Source of the DNA: DAOMNN01 sp964404505
GTDB taxonomy: Bacteria; Pseudomonadota; Gammaproteobacteria; Burkholderiales; Rhodocyclaceae
Length of the DNA stretch: 45,956 bases
NCBI GenBank assembly: GCA_964404505.1
Contig: CAYOKH010000008.1
Span: 1-45,956 of the forward strand
Reading direction: 5' to 3'
Shown: piece by piece, positions 34,759-42,446 of the stretch
Layout: each line of letters opens with the position of its first letter
Position numbering within the stretch: the first letter of the stretch is position 1
The notes under the pieces: model-generated
The model's database searches: none
What the model saw: the letters and a program-made list of their open reading frames with translations, nothing else
What the model was told of the DNA's origin: nothing
Position numbers and translations under genes: made by a program

Positions 34759-35382
34759 ATGAGCACTGTCGCACAAACCGACGCCACCGAAATGGCCGAC
34801 CTGGTATTCGCGGTACGGGGGGTGGAACTCCCGTCCGACTACCGGCACGCCTTGTGGATCTCACTGCGCGGCTTGGCGCCATGGCTTGAGGACGAACCGC
34901 TCGCGGGCGTCCATGGCATTCGTACCGTCGCGACCGAGCGCGGCGTGGCGCTGCTTGCCCGTCGCGCCTGCCTCACCCTGCGCCTGCCGACGCATCGATT
35001 GATGGAGGCTGCGGCAGCGCTCGAAGGCAGGCGTATCGAGGTCGCGGGCGAACCGGTCGAAATCGGCAAGAGCCACGTCCGTCCGCTGCCTGTCGCCAAC
35101 ACCCTGTATGCCGATTTCGTCACGACCGGCAACTCCGATGAAACGCGATTTCACGATGAGGTGACGGCTGCACTGGCGCTGCTCGGCGCATCCGCCCCCT
35201 TCATCTGTGGTCGGCCCCGCATCCTGCATGCGGATGGCGAGGAGGTGACCGGATACGCGCTCGTACTGCACGATCTGCAATCCGATGGCGCGCTGAAACT
35301 GTTGCGCGAAGGACTGGGCCGGCGACGCGAACTCGGTTGCGGTATTTTCGTTCAGCACAAGGCCATCACGGGCCTGGGCTGA
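34759..35382 (+). CDS. Cas6/Cmx6-like protein without a CRISPR array
   Basis: A 207-residue protein that looks like Cas6 of the I-MYXAN (Cmx6) type: two ferredoxin-like halves, with ADLVFAVRGVELPSDYRHAL and PWLEDEPLAGVHGIRTV in the first, TLRLPTHRLMEAAAALEGRR and VRPLPVANTLYADFVTTG in the middle, and the C-terminal Gly-rich loop GLGRRRELGCGIFV typical of RAMP RNA-binding proteins. In the family I recall a His in a DHGYAL-type position; here it reads DYRHAL, with the His (residue 30) shifted by two, so activity is uncertain. No CRISPR repeats or other cas genes are in the window. It lies between the small protein and the DsrC-like gene. Confidence 0.82.
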   Translation: MSTVAQTDATEMADLVFAVRGVELPSDYRHALWISLRGLAPWLEDEPLAGVHGIRTVATERGVALLARRACLTLRLPTHRLMEAAAALEGRRIEVAGEPVEIGKSHVRPLPVANTLYADFVTTGNSDETRFHDEVTAALALLGASAPFICGRPRILHADGEEVTGYALVLHDLQSDGALKLLREGLGRRRELGCGIFVQHKAITGLG

Positions 35383-35441
35383 ATCCCAGAACGGCGCGAC
35401 GCATCGACGCGCCAACGACATCGAAGAGTGGAGGCACGCAC

Positions 35442-35771
35442 ATGGGCTACATCGTCAATGGAATCGAACTCGAAGCCGACGACCAGGGTTATCTGCTGGA
35501 ACCCGATTTCAGCGACGAGGCGGCCCGGGTGATCGCGGCTGCGGAGGGCATAGAACTGTCCGACGCCCACCTGGAGGTCGTCGAGTATCTGCGCAACAGC
35601 TTCCGCGAGCACGGCCACACTCCGAACTTTCGGACCATGCTCAAGGAGATGCAGGAACTCAATCCGGCCGCCGACAGCAAGTATCTGTACGACCTCTTCC
35701 CGCTCGGTCCGGCAAAGCAGGGTGCCCGCATCGCGGGTCTGACGCAGCCGTTCGGCAAGGGCGGCTATTGA
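35442..35771 (+). CDS. DsrC-like protein lacking both redox Cys
   Basis: A 109-residue protein plainly homologous to DsrC (MGYIVNGIELEADDQGYLLE, then YLYDLFPLGPAKQGARIAGL). The C-terminal arm reads ARIAGLTQPFGKGGY where true DsrC (29036-29371) has CKIAGLPKPTGCV, so both arm Cys are missing, and the whole protein has no Cys. It therefore cannot carry sulfur in the usual way. Cys-less DsrC paralogues (called RspA in the literature I remember) have been proposed to be regulatory. It is 59 bp after the Cas6-like gene and 60 bp before tandem tusA. The start has GTGGAGGCACGCAC before it. Confidence 0.92.
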   Translation: MGYIVNGIELEADDQGYLLEPDFSDEAARVIAAAEGIELSDAHLEVVEYLRNSFREHGHTPNFRTMLKEMQELNPAADSKYLYDLFPLGPAKQGARIAGLTQPFGKGGY

Positions 35772-35831
35772 CCCGGAGCGCACCCCCGCGACCATGCTCC
35801 CCGCGAGGAACGCAACAAAGGAACTGATGCC

Positions 35832-36323
35832 ATGAACCGCAAAGATCTCCCGACACCGAACGCCATCATCGACCTCAAGGGCCTGAGTTGCCCCGGCCCC
35901 ATCGTCACCGCGAAACGCATGGTCGACGATCTCGCAGAAGGAGAGATCCTGCTGCTGATCTCGGATTGCCCGGGCACGGAGGCCGACCTGTTCGCCTGGG
36001 CCCGGGTAACGGAGAATCAGATCGTCACCAGCGAGAAGCGTCGCGACGGGGGCCACGGCTATTACATCCGCAAGGGTCGCTCCACCCGCCCGGAGGCGCA
36101 TGCCGTACTCGATGTACGTGGCGCCGTCTGTCCCGGGCCGATCGTCGAGGCGCACAAGTTGCTCCATGGCATGCGCAAGGACGAGGTACTGCGCCTCGTG
36201 AGCGACTGCCCCGGGGTCGAGCGCGACATGGCCTCCTGGACCGCAAGCACCGGAGTGAAACTGTTGTTCTCGGCCGAGATCGATCCGGGCGAGTTCGAAT
36301 TCTTCATATGCAAGAACGCCTGA
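35832..36323 (+). CDS. Tandem two-domain TusA protein
   Basis: A 163-residue protein made of two TusA domains in one chain. The first has IDLKGLSCPGPIVTAKRMV and the second LDVRGAVCPGPIVEAHKLL, each with the carrier Cys in CPGP instead of the CPLP of the tusA at 7526. Each domain also has a second Cys in SDCPG (LISDCPGTEADLF and LVSDCPGVERDM), a feature of the more divergent TusA types. The last residue region EFEFFICKNA adds a Cys near the end. It could carry two sulfane groups. It is between the DsrC-like gene and the unknown gene. Confidence 0.93.
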   Translation: MNRKDLPTPNAIIDLKGLSCPGPIVTAKRMVDDLAEGEILLLISDCPGTEADLFAWARVTENQIVTSEKRRDGGHGYYIRKGRSTRPEAHAVLDVRGAVCPGPIVEAHKLLHGMRKDEVLRLVSDCPGVERDMASWTASTGVKLLFSAEIDPGEFEFFICKNA

Positions 36324-36349
36324 GATAGCGGCCCAAGGAGGCCAAGGCC

Positions 36350-36961
36350 ATGCGAGTCAAAAGTCAGTGGTTCAAGAACGAGCGCGCCAAGACCACGCGC
36401 GAGATCGCCGGTGCGGCGGCGTTCATTGCGTGGCGCATCGCCCAGAACTCGCTCCGGAACATGCGCAAGGCCGACTTCGAGATCGATCCCGGGGCACAGT
36501 ATTTCGACTTTCTCGCCGAATGGCTGATATTCATCGTGCAGGTGGCCGACCGCATTGCCTTCGAGAGGATGCACCCCGAGGAGCGCGAGGAGTTCACTTC
36601 GGCCCTGGCCAATCGTGTCGGTGACATTCTCGCGGACAATCGAAACGACCTGCTCGGTGCGCCGGACGGGGGCGACGACAGCGACACCTACAAGAGCCGA
36701 TTCATCGATCTGCTCAATCTGCGTTCTTTCGACTATGCCGACTTCGACTACACGGACGGCAAGATCGAATATGGCTTTCTGCGCTATCTGGCGGAACGGC
36801 TCGGCCACGTGGTCGGGGAGAGGGATGCGATCTGGGTGCGCGATCAGGTCATGGAAATCGAGGCGCCGGACGTGGTCGAATCGATTCGCAAGGGCATGCG
36901 CGGCCTGTTCGGCGAGACCCCGCGGCGTGCCTCCGGGAGTGCATCGACGACCGGCGACTAG
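36350..36961 (+). CDS. Conserved-looking soluble protein of unknown function
   Basis: A 203-residue mostly helical protein with a very strong AAGGAGG ribosome site before the ATG at 36350. Segments include EIAGAAAFIAWRIAQNSLRNMRKADFEI, FLAEWLIFIVQVADRIAF and IEYGFLRYLAERLGHVV. The middle has an acidic stretch (PDGGDDSDTY). There is no signal peptide, no Cys and no motif I recognise. It is the last gene of the plus-strand cluster, 26 bp after tandem TusA, and faces hdrB. Its linkage to the cluster is by position only. Confidence 0.8.
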   Translation: MRVKSQWFKNERAKTTREIAGAAAFIAWRIAQNSLRNMRKADFEIDPGAQYFDFLAEWLIFIVQVADRIAFERMHPEEREEFTSALANRVGDILADNRNDLLGAPDGGDDSDTYKSRFIDLLNLRSFDYADFDYTDGKIEYGFLRYLAERLGHVVGERDAIWVRDQVMEIEAPDVVESIRKGMRGLFGETPRRASGSASTTGD

Positions 36962-36985
36962 ACGCCCGACGAGGTCGCGCGCATC

Positions 36986-37005
36986 CGGGCGAAGGTCTTC
37001 GCCCG
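36986..37005. terminator. Hairpin between convergent genes, possible two-way terminator
   Basis: CGGGCGAA (36986-36993) and TTCGCCCG (36998-37005) form an 8-bp stem around GGTC. It sits in the 74-bp gap between the stop at 36961 and the hdrB stop at 37036. No T-run follows on either side, so termination may be partial or Rho-linked. Confidence 0.5.
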
Positions 37006-37035
37006 CAACGCCTTCCGGCGCCCGCTCACGTGCCG

Positions 37036-37926
37036 CTAGGCGAACTTCTCCAGCTTCTCGGCACGAATCACCAGACCGTCCAGCCCCGCCTGCTTGCCGG
37101 TTCCGCCGTACGCTACGGACAGAAGCTGCGAGTAGTAGACCACGGGCATGCTGAACTTCGTACCCTGCTTGCGGTTGATCTCGCTCTGGTAGACCTCCAC
37201 GTTCGCCTGGCACAGCTGACAGGGCGTAACGATCATGTCCGCCCCGTGATCGTAGGCCGACTCGACGATATCGCGGATCTGTTTCTGCGACTTGTCGGGC
37301 TCGGAGAAGGCCAGTGCACCGCCGCAGCATGTGATCTTCTGATCGTAGGGCACGGGTTCGGCACCCACGATCTCCACCATCTTGTCGAGGTACTTGGGAT
37401 CCTCGAAGGATTCGCCGGCGATGCCGAACGGCCGGTTGGTCTGGCAACCGACATATCCGGCGATCTTGATGCCCTTCAGCGGCTTCACCACCGGCGCCTT
37501 GATCCCCTCGAAGCCAATGTCCTCGATCAGGACCTCGACGATGTGACGCGCGCGGACCTCGTTCTTCAGGTGCAAGCCGGCCTCACGCAGCGCCTCGTTG
37601 GTTTCCGCGAGCAGACTCTCGGACTCGTGCAGGCGTTCGACCGTCTCACGCGTTGACAACCAGCATGCTGGGCAACCCGAGACCAGATCCTGGCCCGGCA
37701 TGTGCTGCTCGACCAGCGACAGGTTGCGCGCATTCACTGCCAGTCTGGGCAGCTCGCCACCCTCGGCGTAACCGATGGAGGCCCCGCAGCAGTTCCAGTC
37801 CGGGATCTCGTTGAGCTGGATGTCCAGCTTCTCGCACATGACATCCATCGAGGTCAGGAAATTCGATGCCGATGCACCTTTCTGCGAGGAACAGCCGGGG
37901 TAAAACGCATATTGCTTCTTGGACAT
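37036..37926 (-). CDS. hdrB: HdrB-like subunit completing the Qmo complex
   Basis: A 296-residue HdrB-type protein with two CCG domains: CCGASIGYAEGGEL with GCPACWLSTRETVERL in the first half, and CCGGALAFSEPDKSQKQI with CQLCQANVEVYQSEI in the second. HdrB binds the unusual [4Fe-4S] site of heterodisulfide reductase. Here it follows hdrC and qmoAB and lies in the same direction, replacing the cytochrome b-like part of QmoC. The start at 37926 has GGAGAGAGAAG upstream and begins MSKKQYAFYPGCSSQKG. There is no membrane segment, so the quinone link of the complex is not explained by this gene. Confidence 0.92.
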   Translation of the reverse strand: MSKKQYAFYPGCSSQKGASASNFLTSMDVMCEKLDIQLNEIPDWNCCGASIGYAEGGELPRLAVNARNLSLVEQHMPGQDLVSGCPACWLSTRETVERLHESESLLAETNEALREAGLHLKNEVRARHIVEVLIEDIGFEGIKAPVVKPLKGIKIAGYVGCQTNRPFGIAGESFEDPKYLDKMVEIVGAEPVPYDQKITCCGGALAFSEPDKSQKQIRDIVESAYDHGADMIVTPCQLCQANVEVYQSEINRKQGTKFSMPVVYYSQLLSVAYGGTGKQAGLDGLVIRAEKLEKFA

Positions 37927-37940
37927 GGCTTCTCTCTCCA

Positions 37941-38561
37941 TCAGGTCAGGCCCTTGCGTCGGTCCTCGATCTCCCGGGCCTTGGCAACGATTTTCCGTAA
38001 CGACGCAGGATCCTTGCAGCGGTGCCCGCCGAAGAGTTCCATCGGGTTCAGGCGCCTGGCCTTCATCAATCCCATGCCGATCTTCTGCATCGCCAGCGCA
38101 TTCTTGACGCCCTGGACAAAGCCGTCCTTGAAATAGACGCTGAGCGAGAACTTCAGTTCGTTGATCCGGCCGGTCTTGACGAAGTTGTTCCAGAAGATGA
38201 TCGCGACGTCGCGTGTGGGCTGACCCTTGGGCGCAAGCCCCAGGCGATGCGAGTAGTTCGCCAGCCCGTGCATGATATGGGTGATCGGCAACTTGCGCGG
38301 ACAGCGCACGATACAACCGTAACAGGAAGTGCACATCCACATCGCGTCGGACTTGAGCACATCGTCGCGCTTGCCGGCCATGATCATCATGAAGAGCTTC
38401 TGCGGCGAATGCTCCCAGTGCGGCCCCAGCGGACACGAGCCCGCGCACACGCCGCACTGCATGCACATCTTGACCCAGTGCCCCTCCTCGACCCGTTCCT
38501 CGACCTCCTTCAGGAAATTGCCCTCGTAGCGGGCCAAGGCCTGGCTGTTTGCGTCACTCAT
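37941..38561 (-). CDS. hdrC: HdrC-like iron-sulfur subunit
   Basis: A 206-residue HdrC-type ferredoxin subunit. Cys clusters CMQCGVCAGSCPLG and CTSCYGCIVRCP are near residues 33-47 and 77-88, followed by a helical region (YSHRLGLAPKGQPTRDVAIIFWNN). In QmoC this domain is fused to a membrane cytochrome b; here it is separate and soluble. It passes electrons between QmoAB and HdrB. The start at 38561 follows AGGAGAGTCTCCAAC. The hdrB start is 14 bp after its stop. Confidence 0.92.
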   Translation of the reverse strand: MSDANSQALARYEGNFLKEVEERVEEGHWVKMCMQCGVCAGSCPLGPHWEHSPQKLFMMIMAGKRDDVLKSDAMWMCTSCYGCIVRCPRKLPITHIMHGLANYSHRLGLAPKGQPTRDVAIIFWNNFVKTGRINELKFSLSVYFKDGFVQGVKNALAMQKIGMGLMKARRLNPMELFGGHRCKDPASLRKIVAKAREIEDRRKGLT

Positions 38562-38684
38562 GTTGGAGACTCTCCTCGATAGCGGGTGCCCGCATCCTTG
38601 CGGAACGCTGCACGACCCTGCCCATGCACCTGCACGCATGCGTCATGGCGTGAAACGGTGGCCGGGTATATGCCTTCGAATCCA

Positions 38685-40922
38685 TCAGAACTTCATCGGG
38701 GACAGCCCGATCTCCTGGATCTGCGCCACGTAATCGTTGATCAGCTGTGCGATGCGCGAATGGTCGGTGATCGCAACCTCGTGAGTGACCACACGCTCCT
38801 TTTCCAGCGACATCTGCGTCAGCGTGTCGTCGACCTTGCTCATGCGGTCGTACGCCATCTCGGAACCGCGTACGAAGTGGCACTGGTAATCGTCGCCCTT
38901 CTTGCAGCCCAGCATCATCACGCCGTCGTAGCCCGAGTTGAGCGCGTCGGTGATCCAGATGGTATTCACCGATCCGAGGCAGCGAACCGGGATGGCGCGC
39001 ACGAAGGCGGAATACGTGTGGCGTTGCAGTCCGGCCATGTCAAGCGCCGGATAGGCGTCGTTCTCGCACGCGAGAATCAGGATGCGCGGCTTTTCCTCGA
39101 ACTCGTCGGGGATTTCGACCGCCTTGAGCTGACTGCCGACCGTGTCCACCGAATAATTCTCGAACGAGATCACCCGCACCGGACAGGCGCCCATGCAAGT
39201 GCCGCAGCGGCGGCAGCGCGACTCGTTGAACATCGGATAGCGCTTCTCGTCCTCGTCGATCGCCCCGAACGGGCATTCCACCGTGCAGCGCTTGCACTGG
39301 GTACATCCTTCCAGACGCACGATCGGATAGGACAGATCGCCGACGCGTGGATGCGACGCACGCCCGCGCGCGGCATTCTCGACCGCCTGAATGGCCTTGA
39401 GCGCAGCCCCGGTGGCGTCTTCGGTGGCCTGGAACATGTCCATCGGCCGCCGCACCGGACCCGCCGCATAAATGCCGGTACGACGCGTCTCGTAAGGAAA
39501 GCAGATGAAATGACTGTCACCGAAGCCATGCCGCAGTTGCGGCATGTCGGGCCCCTGGCGGTAATTGAGCTTGAGGACCGACTGCGTGCGCAGGCGATCG
39601 CGCTCCTCGGCAGCCTTCGCGTCACCGCCTTCGGCAGTGGTGACGACCTTGTCCCAAGTGTCGAGATTCACCCCCGCATTTGGAACCAGTCCGGTTGCGA
39701 GAACGACCAGATCCGCTTCCTGCGTCGACTCCTCGTCGAGGATAAGGTCCCTGACGGTGACCCGGCAGGAATCTCCGCCGCTGACCGCCGTCGCCTTCGC
39801 CTTGCGGAAGATCACGCCCTTGTTCTGCGCACTGCGGTAGAAATCCTCGCCCATCCCGGGTATGCGCAGATCGTCGTAAAGGATCAGCGTATCGACCTCG
39901 GGGTTTGCGTCCTTGAAATACATCGCCTGCTTGATGCTGGTCGCGCAGCAATGGCCCGAGCAATAGGGCAGGTGCTGGCCGCTGGCGTCGCGCTGTCCGG
40001 CGCACTGGACGAAAACGACCGACCCGACTTGCTTGCCGTCGGCACGCGTCAGGGGCTTGCCGTCAGCCGCTTGCGCGAGCGCCTCGAGTCCGGCCTGATC
40101 GATGACGTTGGGCTGGCCGCCGCCAAGCTCCGGCAGCCTGGCCGCATCGTAGATCGTGAATCCCGATGTCTGGATGATCGCGCCAACGCTTTCCTCGGTC
40201 ACCGTGCCGCTCTCCTGCGCGACGCTGGCCTTGAAACGGCCCGGCGCCCCGGAAGTTTCGGCGAGCGTGGCGTTCAGATGCACGGTGATCCGGGGGTGCG
40301 CCGCAACTGCGGCCGCAAGGGATTCGACCCCCGTCGGCTGCGGCTCTGCATGCGGTTCACGGAATGGTGTGCGTTTCCACATCTCCTTGGCGAAACCGCC
40401 CAGTTTGCCCGTCTTCTCGACCAGAACGACGTCGTAGCCCGCTTCGGCCGCTTCGTACGCCGCGGTCATTCCCGACATGCCGCCCCCGACGACCAGGATT
40501 CGCTTGCTCTCGGTCGCGATCGGAGACCCCGCCGGCACGGTCATCTTTTTGACCTCGGCACAGCCCATCCGCACGTAGTCCTCGGCCATTTCCCGGCGGA
40601 TTTCGTCGTGCTCCGCGCCTTCCGCGATCGCCCACAGCACGCCCTCGCGCAGGTTTGCGCGAGACATCGCGACACCCGGAAAGCGGAATGCCTCGGATTT
40701 GGAACGCCGCGAACAGGCAGCGATGCAAAGATGCGTGATGCCTTCGTTGGCGATGTCGTCGCGGATCATCTGCACCCCTTCGGCATTGCACAGGAAGGAA
40801 TGGCTGCGCACCAGCCCCATCTTGCCTTCCTTCTGGGCAATCTTCTCGAGAGTGCCGACATCGAGCGTTTCGCCGATGCCGCAACCGGAACAGACATACG
40901 CGGCAAACTTGTTATCGGCCAT
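38685..40922 (-). CDS. qmoB: QmoB, HdrA/MvhD-like flavoprotein
   Basis: A 745-residue iron-sulfur flavoprotein. The N-terminus MADNKFAAYVCSGCGIGETLD and CIAACSRRSKSEAFRFPGV are HdrA-like. FAD-binding ILVVGGGMSGMTAAYEAAEAG is near residue 137. Ferredoxin motifs CTQCKRCTVECPFG and CRRCGTCMGACPVR are near residues 540-600. The C-terminal MvhD-like domain holds ILACENDAYPALDM and GVMMLGCKKGDDYQCHFVRG. Qmo is proposed to transfer electrons from APS reductase toward the quinone pool. It begins 2 bp after the qmoA stop. Its length equals that of known QmoB. Confidence 0.95.
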   Translation of the reverse strand: MADNKFAAYVCSGCGIGETLDVGTLEKIAQKEGKMGLVRSHSFLCNAEGVQMIRDDIANEGITHLCIAACSRRSKSEAFRFPGVAMSRANLREGVLWAIAEGAEHDEIRREMAEDYVRMGCAEVKKMTVPAGSPIATESKRILVVGGGMSGMTAAYEAAEAGYDVVLVEKTGKLGGFAKEMWKRTPFREPHAEPQPTGVESLAAAVAAHPRITVHLNATLAETSGAPGRFKASVAQESGTVTEESVGAIIQTSGFTIYDAARLPELGGGQPNVIDQAGLEALAQAADGKPLTRADGKQVGSVVFVQCAGQRDASGQHLPYCSGHCCATSIKQAMYFKDANPEVDTLILYDDLRIPGMGEDFYRSAQNKGVIFRKAKATAVSGGDSCRVTVRDLILDEESTQEADLVVLATGLVPNAGVNLDTWDKVVTTAEGGDAKAAEERDRLRTQSVLKLNYRQGPDMPQLRHGFGDSHFICFPYETRRTGIYAAGPVRRPMDMFQATEDATGAALKAIQAVENAARGRASHPRVGDLSYPIVRLEGCTQCKRCTVECPFGAIDEDEKRYPMFNESRCRRCGTCMGACPVRVISFENYSVDTVGSQLKAVEIPDEFEEKPRILILACENDAYPALDMAGLQRHTYSAFVRAIPVRCLGSVNTIWITDALNSGYDGVMMLGCKKGDDYQCHFVRGSEMAYDRMSKVDDTLTQMSLEKERVVTHEVAITDHSRIAQLINDYVAQIQEIGLSPMKF

Positions 40923-40924
40923 GG

Positions 40925-42211
40925 TTACGCGGCCTCCGTCGAAGCAGTCTTGTGAATCACTTGAATCGCCCGCAGCGAAGCGGCCGTGGCGTTCTGTACC
41001 GCGCGGTTGACGTCCAGCGGACTGCTCGCCGTGCCAGCAGCGAACATGCCGCCGTCGAGCGACCCCTCGATGAACGCGGAGGTATCGAGGATGATGTCCT
41101 CCGGCAGGCTCACACCCTGGATCGCCGGCTCCATTCCGATCGCGAGCACGACCAGGTCGTGTTCCACCGCATAGCGGTGATAACCCTCGGTGTCCACGCC
41201 GTGCAGGACCGGATTGCCGTTTTCCTCGTTCTCCGCGATTCGCGCGACCTTGGACTTGACGAAGCTCACTGTTTCGTCCGCACGGACCTTCTGATAGAAA
41301 TCCTCCAGGCGGTCGATGACGCGCATGTCGATGTAATAGATCGTGGATCGTCCTTCCGCGCCGCAGGCGTCGTGCACATACTGCGTGTGCTTGAGCGAAG
41401 CCATGCAGCACACGCGCGAACAGTGGCGCAGATGGTTTTCGTCGCGTGATCCGGCGCACTGGATGAAGGCGACGTTCTTCGCCTCCTTGCCGTCGGACGG
41501 GCGCAGCAGCTTACCTGCCGTCGGTCCGCCCGGATCGGCCAGACGCTCGAACTCGACGCTGGTGATCACGTTCTTGAAGCGCCCGTAGCCGTAAGGCTGG
41601 ATCTTCGCCGCATCGTACGGGCGCCATCCGGTCGCCCAGATGATCGCGCCGACCGTCAGCTCGACCGTCTCTTCCTGCATGTCGAGGTCGATCGCGTCGA
41701 AGCGGCATGCGGCTTTCGCCTTCTCGCCCTCGTCGGTGCCGACAATGGAAGGATCGATCACATAGCGCTGCGGGTAGGCCATGCCGTGCGGCAGGTGAGC
41801 CGCCTTGATGGTATCCAGTCCGTAGTTAAACGGGTTCGGCACCTCGGCGCTCACGGCTCGTCCGCACTCGCCACAGGCCGTGCAGTTGTCGTTCACGTAG
41901 CGCGGCGCAATGCGCAACGTCGCATTGTAGTTGCCGCGCCCGCCACTGACCATGACCACCTCGGTCATGGTCATCACGCGCACGTTCGGATTGCCGCGCA
42001 CGCGCTGAAGATTGATCTCCAGACCACAGGTCGGGTGGCACATCTTCGGGAAGTAGCGATAAAGCTGGGCGGTGCGCCCACCGAGGGCAGGCGTCTTCTC
42101 GACGAGAATGACCTGCTTGCCGCACTCTGCCGCTTCAAGTGCCGCCGTCATTCCGGAGATGCCGCCACCGACGACCAGAATGGTCTGATTGGTTGCGATT
42201 GAAGCCGTCAT
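40925..42211 (-). CDS. qmoA: QmoA, HdrA-like flavoprotein
   Basis: A 428-residue HdrA-type flavoprotein. ILVVGGGISGMTAALEAAECG gives FAD binding and ILVEKTPALGGRTAQLYRYFPKMCHPTCG the HdrA signature. NCTACGECGRAVS and VAFIQCAGSRDENHLRHCSRVCC contain the Cys groups, and SSPLDVNRAVQNATAASLRAI the C-terminal motif. It partners QmoB. The ATG at 42211 (MTASIATNQ) follows GGAGG. A 235-bp gap from the permease, carrying the motif at 42386-42402, suggests its own promoter for qmoAB-hdrCB. Confidence 0.95.
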   Translation of the reverse strand: MTASIATNQTILVVGGGISGMTAALEAAECGKQVILVEKTPALGGRTAQLYRYFPKMCHPTCGLEINLQRVRGNPNVRVMTMTEVVMVSGGRGNYNATLRIAPRYVNDNCTACGECGRAVSAEVPNPFNYGLDTIKAAHLPHGMAYPQRYVIDPSIVGTDEGEKAKAACRFDAIDLDMQEETVELTVGAIIWATGWRPYDAAKIQPYGYGRFKNVITSVEFERLADPGGPTAGKLLRPSDGKEAKNVAFIQCAGSRDENHLRHCSRVCCMASLKHTQYVHDACGAEGRSTIYYIDMRVIDRLEDFYQKVRADETVSFVKSKVARIAENEENGNPVLHGVDTEGYHRYAVEHDLVVLAIGMEPAIQGVSLPEDIILDTSAFIEGSLDGGMFAAGTASSPLDVNRAVQNATAASLRAIQVIHKTASTEAA

Positions 42212-42385
42212 CGAGCCTCCGAGAGCGTTGAACCCGAACCCGCCCGTCCATCCGCGAGTCCGGTCATGTTCCTGACGTGGAACATCCCCGAATGCGACCG
42301 ATTGCCGGATTCGGGTGAAACCAGCCTGCATTAAGCGTTCCGGGGGCGTATCCCGTCTATTACCGCCTTGGGTAAAAACGGGTAG

Positions 42386-42402
42386 CCCACATGGGTGATG
42401 GG
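42386..42402 (+). promoter_or_regulatory. Candidate regulator-binding site, copy 3
   Basis: CCCACATGGGTGATGGG, 175 bp upstream of qmoA, matches the complement of 7333-7349 at 15 of 17 bases, the two differences being transitions. GGGTAGCC precedes it, and the first ten bases are the complement of CCCATGTGGG at 17965-17974. The surrounding intergenic 42212-42446 holds no gene. Confidence 0.4.
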
Positions 42403-42446
42403 CCGCGCAAACCCGCTCCGCACCGGGCGTTCGGCGATGCGCAGGG

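Noticed and set aside
34759..36961. A CRISPR array near the Cas6-like gene
   Set aside because: I looked for regularly spaced direct repeats around it and in all intergenic gaps and found none.
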